Shown here: positions 25,866-32,668 of the stretch, piece by piece
How positions within the stretch are numbered: position 1 is the first letter of the stretch
How the letters are laid out: each line of letters opens with the position of its first letter
Assembly: GCF_009914765.1 (NCBI RefSeq)
Contig: NZ_WYDS01000021.1
Span: forward strand, 1-64,000
Length of the DNA: 64,000 nt
Direction: 5' to 3'
DNA from: Halodesulfovibrio sp. MK-HDV
GTDB lineage: Bacteria; Desulfobacterota; Desulfovibrionia; Desulfovibrionales; Desulfovibrionaceae
Notes under the pieces: generated by a model
The model's input: only the letters and a program-made list of their open reading frames with translations
The model's database searches: none
Told to the model about the DNA's origin: nothing
Translations under genes and position numbers: made by a program

Positions 25866-25958
25866 TTACACGCACTCAACCGATCCGCAGGTCTTGATGA
25901 CGCGGTAACCATAATATGCATAAAAATAGCTATTCATATGGCGGTTGATTGTTTCCAT
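25866..25958 (-). CDS. Tyrosine-rich attenuator leader peptide (30 residues)
   Basis: An ORF of 30 codons whose centre is NSYFYAYYGYR, with five tyrosines and one phenylalanine in nine residues, ending CGSVECV then TAA. The codons for CGS contain the antiterminator strand. A ribosome held on the Tyr codons would leave that strand free to pair with the terminator arm, whereas one that reaches the stop would cover it. Thus low Tyr-tRNA gives read-through into the accessory and symporter genes. A second in-frame ATG at 25937 would also include all Tyr codons. The paralogous leader at 28417 has the same plan with Phe instead. Confidence 0.85.
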   Translation of the reverse strand: METINRHMNSYFYAYYGYRVIKTCGSVECV

Positions 25959-25965
25959 AGGTCAA

Positions 25966-25995
25966 TTACTACACGTTATAAGACAAAAATGTCAA
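25966..25995 (-). promoter_or_regulatory. Probable leader promoter, cassette 1
   Basis: TTGACA (25990-25995) and, 18 bp later, TAGTAA (25966-25971). The -35 lies in a palindrome-like block (GACAAAAATGTC, plus strand 25982-25993) followed by AAGTTCG that is conserved at the other cassette. If used, transcription would begin about at the ATG of the leader ORF, implying a leaderless or nearly leaderless message. The -10 is weak. Confidence 0.4.
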
Positions 25996-26049
25996 GTTCG
26001 ATAAAGCGGAAAAGTATGATTTTTTCGATATAGTCGAAAAGTGTAATGT

Positions 26050-26205
26050 GGGTGATGCCTCCGGCGGCTCTTCGAGGATTCTCCGAAGGACAAGGGCGCA
26101 CCCCAAGGGCACTTGTTCCCGTACGGCTCGAAGATCGCCTACGGTTGACTGGCGCTGCACCTGCACCCGCAAGAGGCTCGCCCCTTAACCCCCTTTTATT
26201 CGCGT
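26050..26205 (-). repeat. Dispersed GC-rich intergenic repeat, copy 2 (left, inverted)
   Basis: Contains GCCTCCGGCGGCTCTTCGAG, an AAGGGCGCACCCC block, CTGCACCCGCAAG and ending CCCTTTTATTCGCG. It is arranged in opposite orientation to the copy at 26410-26510, whose reverse complement gives GGCTCTTTGAGAATTCTTCG and CTGCACCCGCAAGGGGG. The two arms flank the element at 26227-26386. Confidence 0.6.
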
Positions 26206-26226
26206 TCCAATTTTCTAAATCTCATG

Positions 26227-26386
26227 TTGGAAGCCGCGAATAAGCTAACTTTCCGTTATCAATAAAGAACGGACTACTCTGTTTATGGGAGCAGTCCGTT
26301 CAGTACGTAGCAATATATTTTCAATCAGTAAGTGCTTTATGACAAATGTTTCCACAAAGGAAAGTTAGCTAGTTCGCGGCTTCCAA
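26227..26386. mobile_element. 160-bp element with 28-bp terminal inverted repeats (MITE-like)
   Basis: The left end (26227-26254, beginning TTGGAAGCCGCGAA) and right end (26359-26386, ending TTCGCGGCTTCCAA) are inverted repeats matching at 26 of 28 positions. Inside is a hairpin GAACGGACT/AGTCCGTTC (26267-26301). There is no ORF. It occupies the 598-bp gap between the two symporter cassettes and could be a non-autonomous transposable element or a large cruciform left by recombination. Confidence 0.45.
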
Positions 26387-26409
26387 GGTGAACAATTACG
26401 GGTTGTTTC

Positions 26410-26510
26410 GCGAGTAAAAAGGGTCAAGGGGCGTCCCCCTTGCGGGTGCAGGGCAGCGCCCTTGCCCCTCGGAGAGTAGTCTTCGAAGAATTCTCAAAGA
26501 GCCGTCGGAG
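26410..26510 (+). repeat. Dispersed GC-rich intergenic repeat, copy 3 (right)
   Basis: Contains GGTCAAGGGGCGTCCCCCTT, GCGGGTGCAGGGCAGCGCCC, TTGCCCCTCGGAGAGT and CTTCGAAG, and is nearly the same as the copy at 53503. It follows the stop of the second symporter by about 45 bp. Confidence 0.65.
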
Positions 26511-26556
26511 AAAAACACAGGAGCCATCTCCTCACCCACCTACACGTCAGCCGTAT

Positions 26557-28152
26557 TTAATTATTCTGCCAGCAAAGCTGAATATGATCTTCAGCAAGAC
26601 TGCGAGATACGAGGCTTACGACTACAGCTATAGTAATGGCCACTGGCAACGCAACTACGTTCGGGTCAACCCACTGGAGCAGGAACATTGTGCTACCCGG
26701 TGCAGCGTCTGCTACGAGTGTGGCTTTACCGAAGAGCGCTTTGCAGAGGCCGATTGCTACGGCTTCTTTTTTGTGGATAAAGAGCATCCAGAGCATGGAT
26801 ACGGTGAAACCGCCGACCATGGATGTTTTTGCTCCGGCTTTGGTCATGCCTTTCCAGTAGAGTCCGAAGACGTATGCTGGAAGGAATGCTGCACCTGTGA
26901 GCCCGAAGAAGAACGCGGTTGCGCGTGCAACGATGGACGGAGGAAGTAGCCATGCCCAGATGAGTGTGGCAAGAATTGTTGCGATAATACCGAGCTGGTT
27001 CACTTGTTTGGAATCGCGTTTTGTCGGCATGACTACCTGAGATACATCATGTGCGAGTGATGTACCGCCAATGTGGAATTGGCTTGAAAGTGTAGACATG
27101 GCAGCGGCAAACATGGCGAGAAGGAACGCTGCGGAGAACCATGGCGGCATAATGCTTTCGATGAAGACTGGAATAATTTTGTCGAGGTTTCCGCCAGCCA
27201 TTTGAATGCTGATCTTGCCGAACTGATCGTGGAAGATAGCATTGGAAAGCGCGCCTACGACAAAGATTACGAACACTGTGAGCAGAAGGAAAATTGCACC
27301 GTAGAGGACAGCTCTGTTGAGCTCTTTGTCACTGGCTACAGTCATGAAACGAACTGCAAGCTGCGGCTGTGCCAATACGCCGATACCTACGCCGTAGACG
27401 AGGGTGGTGTAGATAACGAGCCAGAGCGGTGTGCCTTGTGCTGAGCCTTGTGTCCAGCCAAGGATTCCGCCTTTTTGAAGTGCTTCAGGCATGAGATGTG
27501 CCATGGCTGTGAGCTTTTCATGCGCGGGAATAACTCCGCCGAGCAGATAATATGTGTACCCGAGCAGGAAGACCATCATGGCTGCCATAATTGTTCCCTG
27601 AAACGCATCAGTGTACATAACGGCTTTCATGCCGCCGGTGATTACGTAGAGGGAAAGAATGGCGGTAATACCGATGAGCATCCATTCGTATGGTAAGCCG
27701 AGAGACACCTCAGTCATACGGCAGATCCCTGTGAGTACAGCGGCTGCGTAGACTGGGATGAAGAAAAAGATGATTCCGCCGGAGAAGGACTGCACAAATT
27801 TAGAATTGTAGCGTTTACCTAACAGTTCCGGGAACGTGTGACAGTTGAGGGTAAGCCCCATGCGGCGTGTACGTTTGCCAAGGAATACCATCGCGATGAA
27901 TACACCCACGAAGATGGTAAGGAAGGCAAGCCAGAGCAGCGGCATGCCGAACATTGCTGCCACACCACCGAAGCCGATGATGGCGGAGGTGGATACGAAT
28001 GTGGCACCATATGACATGGCCATAATGAACGGGTTAACGGAGCGGCCAGCAAGCATGTAGTCGCTTGCGCCCTTGGTCTCCTTCCAGCCTTTCCAGCCCA
28101 GATAAAAAACTGCTGCAAAGTACAGCATTGCGGTAATGAGTTTGACGGCCAC
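26557..28152 (-). CDS. Sodium:solute symporter (SSS family), predicted phenylalanine importer
   Basis: A 531-residue SSS protein with the same helices and motifs as its neighbour (GRSVNPFIMAMSYGATFVST, MSTLSSQFHIGG, ATAFFFGLTGAAFLPAYVFG split over helices 9-10). Differences concentrate in helix ends and the loop after residue 395. It is 14 bp downstream of its own accessory gene. The Phe-rich attenuator leader upstream predicts phenylalanine as the physiological substrate. Together the two cassettes look like a tandem duplication of leader, accessory and symporter, about 2.3 kb, that has since split specificity; the specificity split is inferred, not shown. Confidence 0.9.
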   Translation of the reverse strand: MAVKLITAMLYFAAVFYLGWKGWKETKGASDYMLAGRSVNPFIMAMSYGATFVSTSAIIGFGGVAAMFGMPLLWLAFLTIFVGVFIAMVFLGKRTRRMGLTLNCHTFPELLGKRYNSKFVQSFSGGIIFFFIPVYAAAVLTGICRMTEVSLGLPYEWMLIGITAILSLYVITGGMKAVMYTDAFQGTIMAAMMVFLLGYTYYLLGGVIPAHEKLTAMAHLMPEALQKGGILGWTQGSAQGTPLWLVIYTTLVYGVGIGVLAQPQLAVRFMTVASDKELNRAVLYGAIFLLLTVFVIFVVGALSNAIFHDQFGKISIQMAGGNLDKIIPVFIESIMPPWFSAAFLLAMFAAAMSTLSSQFHIGGTSLAHDVSQVVMPTKRDSKQVNQLGIIATILATLIWAWLLPPSIVARATAFFFGLTGAAFLPAYVFGLYWKGMTKAGAKTSMVGGFTVSMLWMLFIHKKEAVAIGLCKALFGKATLVADAAPGSTMFLLQWVDPNVVALPVAITIAVVVSLVSRSLAEDHIQLCWQNN

Positions 28153-28166
28153 GTCAGATTCCCCTC

Positions 28167-28334
28167 TTATTTGTTCGTGCAGTCTTGCACGATTGATTCA
28201 ACTTCAGCTGTAACGGTGTCAGGCTCGCCTGCGTTGTTCCAGTTCTTAATTCCGTAAGCAACGCAACCAATTGTAGATAGGATGCAAAGCCAGTACGGCA
28301 GTGCGGTTTCAATGCTTCCTAGTCCTAGTAACAT
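28167..28334 (-). CDS. Symporter small accessory protein
   Basis: A 55-residue single-helix protein, MLLGLGSIETALPYWLCILS then IGCVAYGIKNWNNAG, almost identical to the 53-residue protein of the other cassette, with a slightly longer tail (TAEVESIVQDCTNK). The start at 28334 follows GGGGAAG; a longer frame to 28394 runs through the attenuator terminator and is rejected. It is 14 bp upstream of its symporter. Confidence 0.88.
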   Translation of the reverse strand: MLLGLGSIETALPYWLCILSTIGCVAYGIKNWNNAGEPDTVTAEVESIVQDCTNK

Positions 28335-28359
28335 GTGTCTTCCCCTTGTAATTAAGTGC

Positions 28360-28390
28360 AAAAAAAAACCGCAAGCTTTCGCCTGCGGTT
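28360..28390 (-). terminator. Attenuator terminator of symporter cassette 2
   Basis: AACCGCAGGC pairs with GCTTGCGGTT around GAAA (10 bp, one G-T pair), followed by at least eight T, 25 nt before the accessory gene. The antiterminator pairs CCTGCGG (plus 28442-28448, in the leader ORF) with CCGCAGG (28382-28388), extended by ATCGGT/ACCGAT; the inner hairpin is TGTGTT/AACACA. Confidence 0.88.
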
Positions 28391-28416
28391 TCATCGGTGT
28401 ATAGAGCTATCTTGTG

Positions 28417-28506
28417 TTACGTTCGAACACACTCAACCGATCCGCAGGCCTGAATGCCGCGGAAACCAAAAAACGCAAAAAAGGTATTGGTGTTGAGTTT
28501 GTTCAT
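28417..28506 (-). CDS. Phenylalanine-rich attenuator leader peptide (29 residues)
   Basis: An ORF of 29 codons with a good ribosome site (AAAAGGAACCC before ATG). Its centre is TFFAFFGFR, five phenylalanines in nine residues, positioned exactly where the other leader has tyrosines, and it ends CGSVECVRT then TAA. The Phe codons precede the antiterminator strand by about 15 nt, the distance needed for a stalled ribosome to leave that strand free. By analogy with pheL/pheM-type attenuators, shortage of Phe-tRNA should allow transcription into the accessory and symporter genes. Confidence 0.88.
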   Translation of the reverse strand: MNKLNTNTFFAFFGFRGIQACGSVECVRT

Positions 28507-28514
28507 GGGTTCCT

Positions 28515-28542
28515 TTTACAAGTTGTTCGACAAAATTGTCAA
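28515..28542 (-). promoter_or_regulatory. Probable leader promoter, cassette 2
   Basis: TTGACA (28537-28542), 16 bp, TGTAAA (28515-28520). The -35 overlaps a perfect palindrome GACAAAATTGTC (28529-28540), and the same block with AAGTTCG is present at cassette 1. Only 54 bp separate the betaine-receptor stop from this leader ORF. The palindrome could be a repressor site or simply a conserved -35. Confidence 0.45.
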
Positions 28543-28559
28543 GTTCGGTTTTGGTAAAA

Positions 28560-29483
28560 TTAGAATTTTGTTTCTATTATATCCGCAGCCCGTTCGCCGT
28601 TTGCCCCTTTTAGATTACCTAACCATTGTCGAACAACGCTAAGATTACCTTTAATCCATGCTGTAGCAGTTTCTTCAACAGTCTGTTTTTTCAATGAAAC
28701 ATCGTATGTCCATTTCCCTTGTGTGAGCTTACTTACGTTGAATCGTGAGAGGATCATGAATGCGTCTGGGTATTCTGTTTTAATGTCAGTACGGATAAGG
28801 GTGTTGATGGTGCTTTTTGAAATAAGTTTGGTGGAGCCGGGCATGGCTTTCAGGTAACGCATGTCGAGAGTCAGGTTCATCCAGTGTGGTTCCCAGCAGC
28901 TGAATACAATCCATTTTTTTTCTTTGAAGGCTTTAATGACGTCGTCGAGCATTTTGTCTACACGTTCCCCTTTTTGCTTCCAGCTGCCGAGTCCTTCAAA
29001 ATCTTTTTTTATGAGATCTTCGACAAGAATATACATGCCGGAGGTTGGTTCAATTGTGTAGATGGTTGAATCAAATTTTTTAGCATTCGGTGCAAGGTCG
29101 GCAATGTTCTTAACGCCTTCAGCGCTAACGTATCCCGGAACACAGAGGCCGGTGTGAGTGTTTTGAACATTAACGCCAGCTATGCGTATTGTTTTTTTCT
29201 TTAAAAGCGGCTCAAGAAGCATGTCCTGTGTGGGAAGCCATGCGCTCATAAATACGTCAACCTTTCCGTCCCCAAGAGCTTTGTAGACTTCACTTGCATT
29301 CATGGAAATAGTGGAGGTTTCGTATCCGACTGCTTCAAGTATTTGGGAGGCAACTTCTGTTTTTACCATTGCACCGGGCCATGGCGGTACTGCAAATCTT
29401 ATAGCTGCTGATGCCGTTGAAGCGGGAACAGCAGATGCCACAAATGCCACTGCAAATAGAAATGTAATTAGTTGCTTATACAT
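28560..29483 (-). CDS. Glycine betaine/proline-type ABC substrate-binding protein (ProX/OpuAC), orphan
   Basis: A 307-residue periplasmic receptor. From MYKQLITFLFAVAFVASAVP at 29483 (GAGGATACATT upstream) it has a signal peptide cleaved after about ASA, then IRFAVPPWPGAMVKTEVASQ, DVFMSAWLPTQDMLLE and VFSCWEPHWMNLTLDMRYL, the pattern of OpuAC proteins that bind quaternary amines in an aromatic cage. A longer frame to 29630 runs into the ATPase gene and has no signal. No ProV/ProW partners are present. It begins 29 bp after the ATPase stop, so it may be cotranscribed with the export genes. Confidence 0.88.
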   Translation of the reverse strand: MYKQLITFLFAVAFVASAVPASTASAAIRFAVPPWPGAMVKTEVASQILEAVGYETSTISMNASEVYKALGDGKVDVFMSAWLPTQDMLLEPLLKKKTIRIAGVNVQNTHTGLCVPGYVSAEGVKNIADLAPNAKKFDSTIYTIEPTSGMYILVEDLIKKDFEGLGSWKQKGERVDKMLDDVIKAFKEKKWIVFSCWEPHWMNLTLDMRYLKAMPGSTKLISKSTINTLIRTDIKTEYPDAFMILSRFNVSKLTQGKWTYDVSLKKQTVEETATAWIKGNLSVVRQWLGNLKGANGERAADIIETKF

Positions 29484-29511
29484 AATGTATCCTCGCTTGT
29501 TGTTATTTATT

Positions 29512-30237
29512 TTATGAAACTGTCTGCGGGCTTTTCTTGCTGCGGACAGATTCTTGTTCTTGGTCGCTAATGACTTCGCCGTCTTTAAATACAATGCGGC
29601 GTCTGGCGCTGTTTGCTGTGAGCGGATCATGCGTAACGAGTATTATGGTTTTTCCGGTTTCGTTAATCTTTTCAAACAGGTCGAGAATTTCGTTACTGGT
29701 ATGTGTGTCCAGCTGTCCTGTGGGCTCATCTGCCAGTAGCAGAGGTGGATTATTGAACATCGCACGCGCCAGTGCCACACGTTGTTGTTGTCCACCGGAA
29801 AGGCTGGATGGCTTAAAGTTGATTCGATCTCCGAGGCCTACTGAGTCGAGAAGTTCTTCAGCGCGTTGGCGTATACGAGTTTGTTTCCCACGTCGGTAGA
29901 GACCTGGGAGCATAACATTCTCAGCAGCAGTGGCATATGGAATGAGATAGAAATTTTGGAAGACAATGCCGGTGAGTTTGTTTCGGGCGTCACTTTGTTC
30001 GTTGTCAGTCATCTTTGCTGTGTCTGTACCATCAAGAAAATATGCACCGGCAGTGGGGCGATCGAGTAGCGCAAGGAGATGGAGCAAGGTGGATTTACCC
30101 GATCCGGAAGTTCCTTGTATCGCAACAAGTTCTCCGTGATTGATGATCATATCAAGAGGCTTAACCGCACTGATAGTGAGGCCACCTTGAGAAAAGGTTC
30201 GGGTTAACCCTTTTGTTTCAATTACTGGCTTGTTCAT
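29512..30237 (-). CDS. MacB/LolD-type ABC transporter ATPase
   Basis: A 241-residue ATPase with Walker A GTSGSGKST (around residue 40), Q-loop IVFQNFYLIPY, signature LSGGQQQRVALARA, Walker B PLLLADEPTGQLD and the H-loop VTHD. It belongs to the LolD/MacB group that drives FtsX-type permeases. The HlyD adaptor is 5 bp upstream. The matching permeases are not next to it but at 21085-23561, beyond the betaine receptor and the symporter cassettes. Confidence 0.92.
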   Translation of the reverse strand: MNKPVIETKGLTRTFSQGGLTISAVKPLDMIINHGELVAIQGTSGSGKSTLLHLLALLDRPTAGAYFLDGTDTAKMTDNEQSDARNKLTGIVFQNFYLIPYATAAENVMLPGLYRRGKQTRIRQRAEELLDSVGLGDRINFKPSSLSGGQQQRVALARAMFNNPPLLLADEPTGQLDTHTSNEILDLFEKINETGKTIILVTHDPLTANSARRRIVFKDGEVISDQEQESVRSKKSPQTVS

Positions 30238-30242
30238 ATTGT

Positions 30243-31487
30243 TTACTTGTCGTCTTCAGTTTCTATGGCTGGAATGATGACGCGCGTGGCAACCTTATCG
30301 CCTTCCTCAACACCTGATATAATTTCGGTGTTGTTTTCTCCCATAATTCCGAGTGTTGGTGAAACTGGCGTTGCGTTGTCGTCAGCATCAACGATATAAA
30401 TATACTTTTTACCATCTACCCATTTGATTGCGTCATTGGGAACGACCAGTACGCTATCAATTTCCTTGGTTATGATGGAGCATTGAGTTGTCATTTTTGG
30501 TCGGAGCTGGAGAGCCGTTTTTGGCGAAAGTGGTACAAGGGCTTGATAGTAGACAATGTTGTCCTGCACGACAGCTTCGGGATAAATGTCAGCAACCATT
30601 CCTCTGAAAATCACATTTGGGTACGCATCAACCGTGAAGTTCACCGCCATGCCGCGAGTTACGGTTCCAACATCTGTTTCGTCGACATAGATCAGCATTT
30701 CAAGACGGGTAGGGTCGAGGATGGTAATGAGGTTTGCAACCTGTAAACCTGCTACTACGGTCTCGCCTTCCTGGGCTGTGACCTGACTGACAAGGCCGGT
30801 TATGGGAGCATAAATTTCTGTATAGCTGATCTGAATACTCTCGTTTTCCAACTGCGCTTGTGCGGAAGCAACAGTTTCAACTGCATTAATGATCGCTGTG
30901 ACATAGTTTTCTTCCAAAAGGTGAAGAGCATCTTCATTTGCTTTGGCCTGAGTTACTGCCAACACATAATTTTGATAGGCTTCATCAAGAGCAGATTGTT
31001 CCAGTACGCCAGTGGCCACAAGTGCTGTATTGCGCTGCCATGTGAGGTACGTGAAGCGTTGTTCAGCAAGCGAGCCATTAAGTGTTTCCTGAGCCTGTTC
31101 TATTTGAATGGGGAATGTTTTGTTAACATTAGCCAGATCTGCCTGTGCCTGTCTCAATGCTGCTTCTTGAACCAGATATTGCGCCCGTTGTTCTCTGTCG
31201 TCGATTTTTGCAATGAGCACACCTTTTTCCACATTATCACCGACTTGAACGAGCATACGTTCAATAACGCCAGTTGCGCGGGTACCAGTTTTTACAATGG
31301 CACCAACCTGCGGCTGAATGATGCCTGTGGATTTCAGCTGCACAGTTACACTGCCACGCTGCGCCTCGGCGACTCGCAATACGCGAGGGGAGCTGCTGTT
31401 TTGTTGCGCAACAAAGAACCATATTGCTCCAAACAGGAGCAATATAGCTATGAGCACAGATGGAAGAATAGCAGTCCGTTTACGCAT
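30243..31487 (-). CDS. HlyD/MacA-type periplasmic adaptor (membrane fusion protein)
   Basis: A 414-residue adaptor: N-terminal membrane anchor (about 8-27, LPSVLIAILLLFGAIWFF), lipoyl half-motifs (GVIERMLVQVGDNVEKGVLI and YAPITGLVSQVTAQEGETVV), a long alpha-helical hairpin between them (about 100-205), then beta-barrel and membrane-proximal domains (LEMLIYVDETDVGTVTRGM). Such proteins bridge an inner-membrane transporter and an outer-membrane TolC-like channel; no tolC is in the window. It starts the operon with the ATPase. AAAAGGA lies upstream of the ATG. Confidence 0.92.
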   Translation of the reverse strand: MRKRTAILPSVLIAILLLFGAIWFFVAQQNSSSPRVLRVAEAQRGSVTVQLKSTGIIQPQVGAIVKTGTRATGVIERMLVQVGDNVEKGVLIAKIDDREQRAQYLVQEAALRQAQADLANVNKTFPIQIEQAQETLNGSLAEQRFTYLTWQRNTALVATGVLEQSALDEAYQNYVLAVTQAKANEDALHLLEENYVTAIINAVETVASAQAQLENESIQISYTEIYAPITGLVSQVTAQEGETVVAGLQVANLITILDPTRLEMLIYVDETDVGTVTRGMAVNFTVDAYPNVIFRGMVADIYPEAVVQDNIVYYQALVPLSPKTALQLRPKMTTQCSIITKEIDSVLVVPNDAIKWVDGKKYIYIVDADDNATPVSPTLGIMGENNTEIISGVEEGDKVATRVIIPAIETEDDK

Positions 31488-31611
31488 TCATGTGTGTCCT
31501 TTTGCGTGTTGTGGCCAGTAAACTGTACTCTATATATGAGTATGATAGCTATTCTAAGAGATTGTGTAAGGGAATAATCATGTGCGGTGCAGGGGGGGGA
31601 GGACAGCAGGC

Positions 31612-31644
31612 AAAAAAAAAAGACCACTGAAAAACAGTGGTCTC
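31612..31644 (-). terminator. Rho-independent terminator of pyk-HD-GYP transcript
   Basis: AGACCACTG pairs with CAGTGGTCT around five nt and is followed by nine or more T on the minus strand, 24 bp past the HD-GYP stop. Confidence 0.92.
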
Positions 31645-31667
31645 TTATGGGCGTAATAGCGGTGATG

Positions 31668-32666
31668 CTAAAACTGATTGGTGGCGTATGCCGCGTTAAG
31701 CAGCGCGGTATATCTGCTGTCGTATCGTTTGTCGTCCTTTTGAAGGGACGCAGCAGCTTCAGCAGGCGGCAACGCCTTTGCGTAATTACGGTCTGTAATC
31801 ATCGCGCTGAAAGAATCTGCAACAGCAGTAATTCTGCCGAACCAACCTATATCATCACCTTTAAGTTTGTTAGGGTACCCTGACCCATCCAGCCGCTCGT
31901 GGTGCTGCATAATAGCCTGCACCATTTCGTCGAAAGCAAAACCAAGCTTGTGTACCACCTTACCGCCTTGAAGGGCGTGTTCGATGATCTTTGCCCGCTC
32001 GTCGCGTTTAAGCGGCTCTGTTTTGGACAAGATAAAGGAAGGTACTTTTGACATTCCAATATCATGTAAAAGCAGCGCCAGTGCAACCTTGTCTAAATCT
32101 CTGCGTTTGAAATCCTTACGGGTTTCAAAGAAGAGCCAGAGTCCGGCAGTCGCAGTGTTAAAAGAGTGCGAACTGAGCGTATGCTCTTTCAGTGCTAGGC
32201 GACGCATGAAGAGCTTAATGCGGAACTTGTCATGAGAAAGAAACTCGGTGAAGACCATGACATCCTTGTACAATGTTTCAAACACTGGGCGTACAGGCTG
32301 GTCAATAAATTCTTCAAGACGGATGGTTAACGCCTGAATAATAACTTCAGCGATTTCAGTCTGTTTTAAGTTTTCATCAACAAGCACAAGGTCAAGCTGT
32401 TTGACAATATGCTTAAAGTAAACCGCATGGTCTGCTCGGGCTACAAACAGGCTTCCATTGGCACAGAGCTTGTGGACTTCATCTACCTGATCGTTGGAGA
32501 GTCTATGGCCTTTACGGCAATAGGTCTCAAGCGTGGCAGACTCATCTTTAAACACAAACAGATCCAATGGTGGCCTGTATTTCGGGAAGCTTTCCAGAAT
32601 AGACTTAGCTATCTGGTAATACGCCTCTCTAAAGCTTTCGGAAGCAGCGGAGTGATCAGTTGTCAT
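31668..32666 (-). CDS. HD-GYP domain protein, probable c-di-GMP phosphodiesterase
   Basis: A 332-residue protein. The N-terminal half (1-165) is not recognisable. The HD-GYP domain runs from about 165 with LLLHDIGMSKVPSFIL, EHALQGGKVV, and HHERLDGSGYPNKLKGDDI, the diagnostic HHExxDGxGYP. Such domains hydrolyse c-di-GMP to GMP. It is 2 bp downstream of pyruvate kinase, so the two are cotranscribed and probably translationally coupled, linking signalling with central metabolism by position only. It is the counterpart of the globin-GGDEF cyclase at 9712. Confidence 0.9.
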   Translation of the reverse strand: MTTDHSAASESFREAYYQIAKSILESFPKYRPPLDLFVFKDESATLETYCRKGHRLSNDQVDEVHKLCANGSLFVARADHAVYFKHIVKQLDLVLVDENLKQTEIAEVIIQALTIRLEEFIDQPVRPVFETLYKDVMVFTEFLSHDKFRIKLFMRRLALKEHTLSSHSFNTATAGLWLFFETRKDFKRRDLDKVALALLLHDIGMSKVPSFILSKTEPLKRDERAKIIEHALQGGKVVHKLGFAFDEMVQAIMQHHERLDGSGYPNKLKGDDIGWFGRITAVADSFSAMITDRNYAKALPPAEAAASLQKDDKRYDSRYTALLNAAYATNQF

Positions 32667-32668
32667 AC

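Noticed and set aside
25866-25958. GGTTACCGCG in leader 1 resembles a T-box GG-ACCGCG motif
   Set aside because: A T-box bulge lies directly before its terminator and needs a specifier loop. Here the bases encode the Tyr-Gly-Tyr-Arg codons, and the second leader has GGTTTCCGCGG encoding Phe-Arg-Gly. A peptide attenuator explains both.
28360-28390. Terminator of the betaine-receptor gene
   Set aside because: It is about 170 bp past that stop and follows a new promoter-like block and a ribosome-bound leader ORF. It fits the attenuator better.
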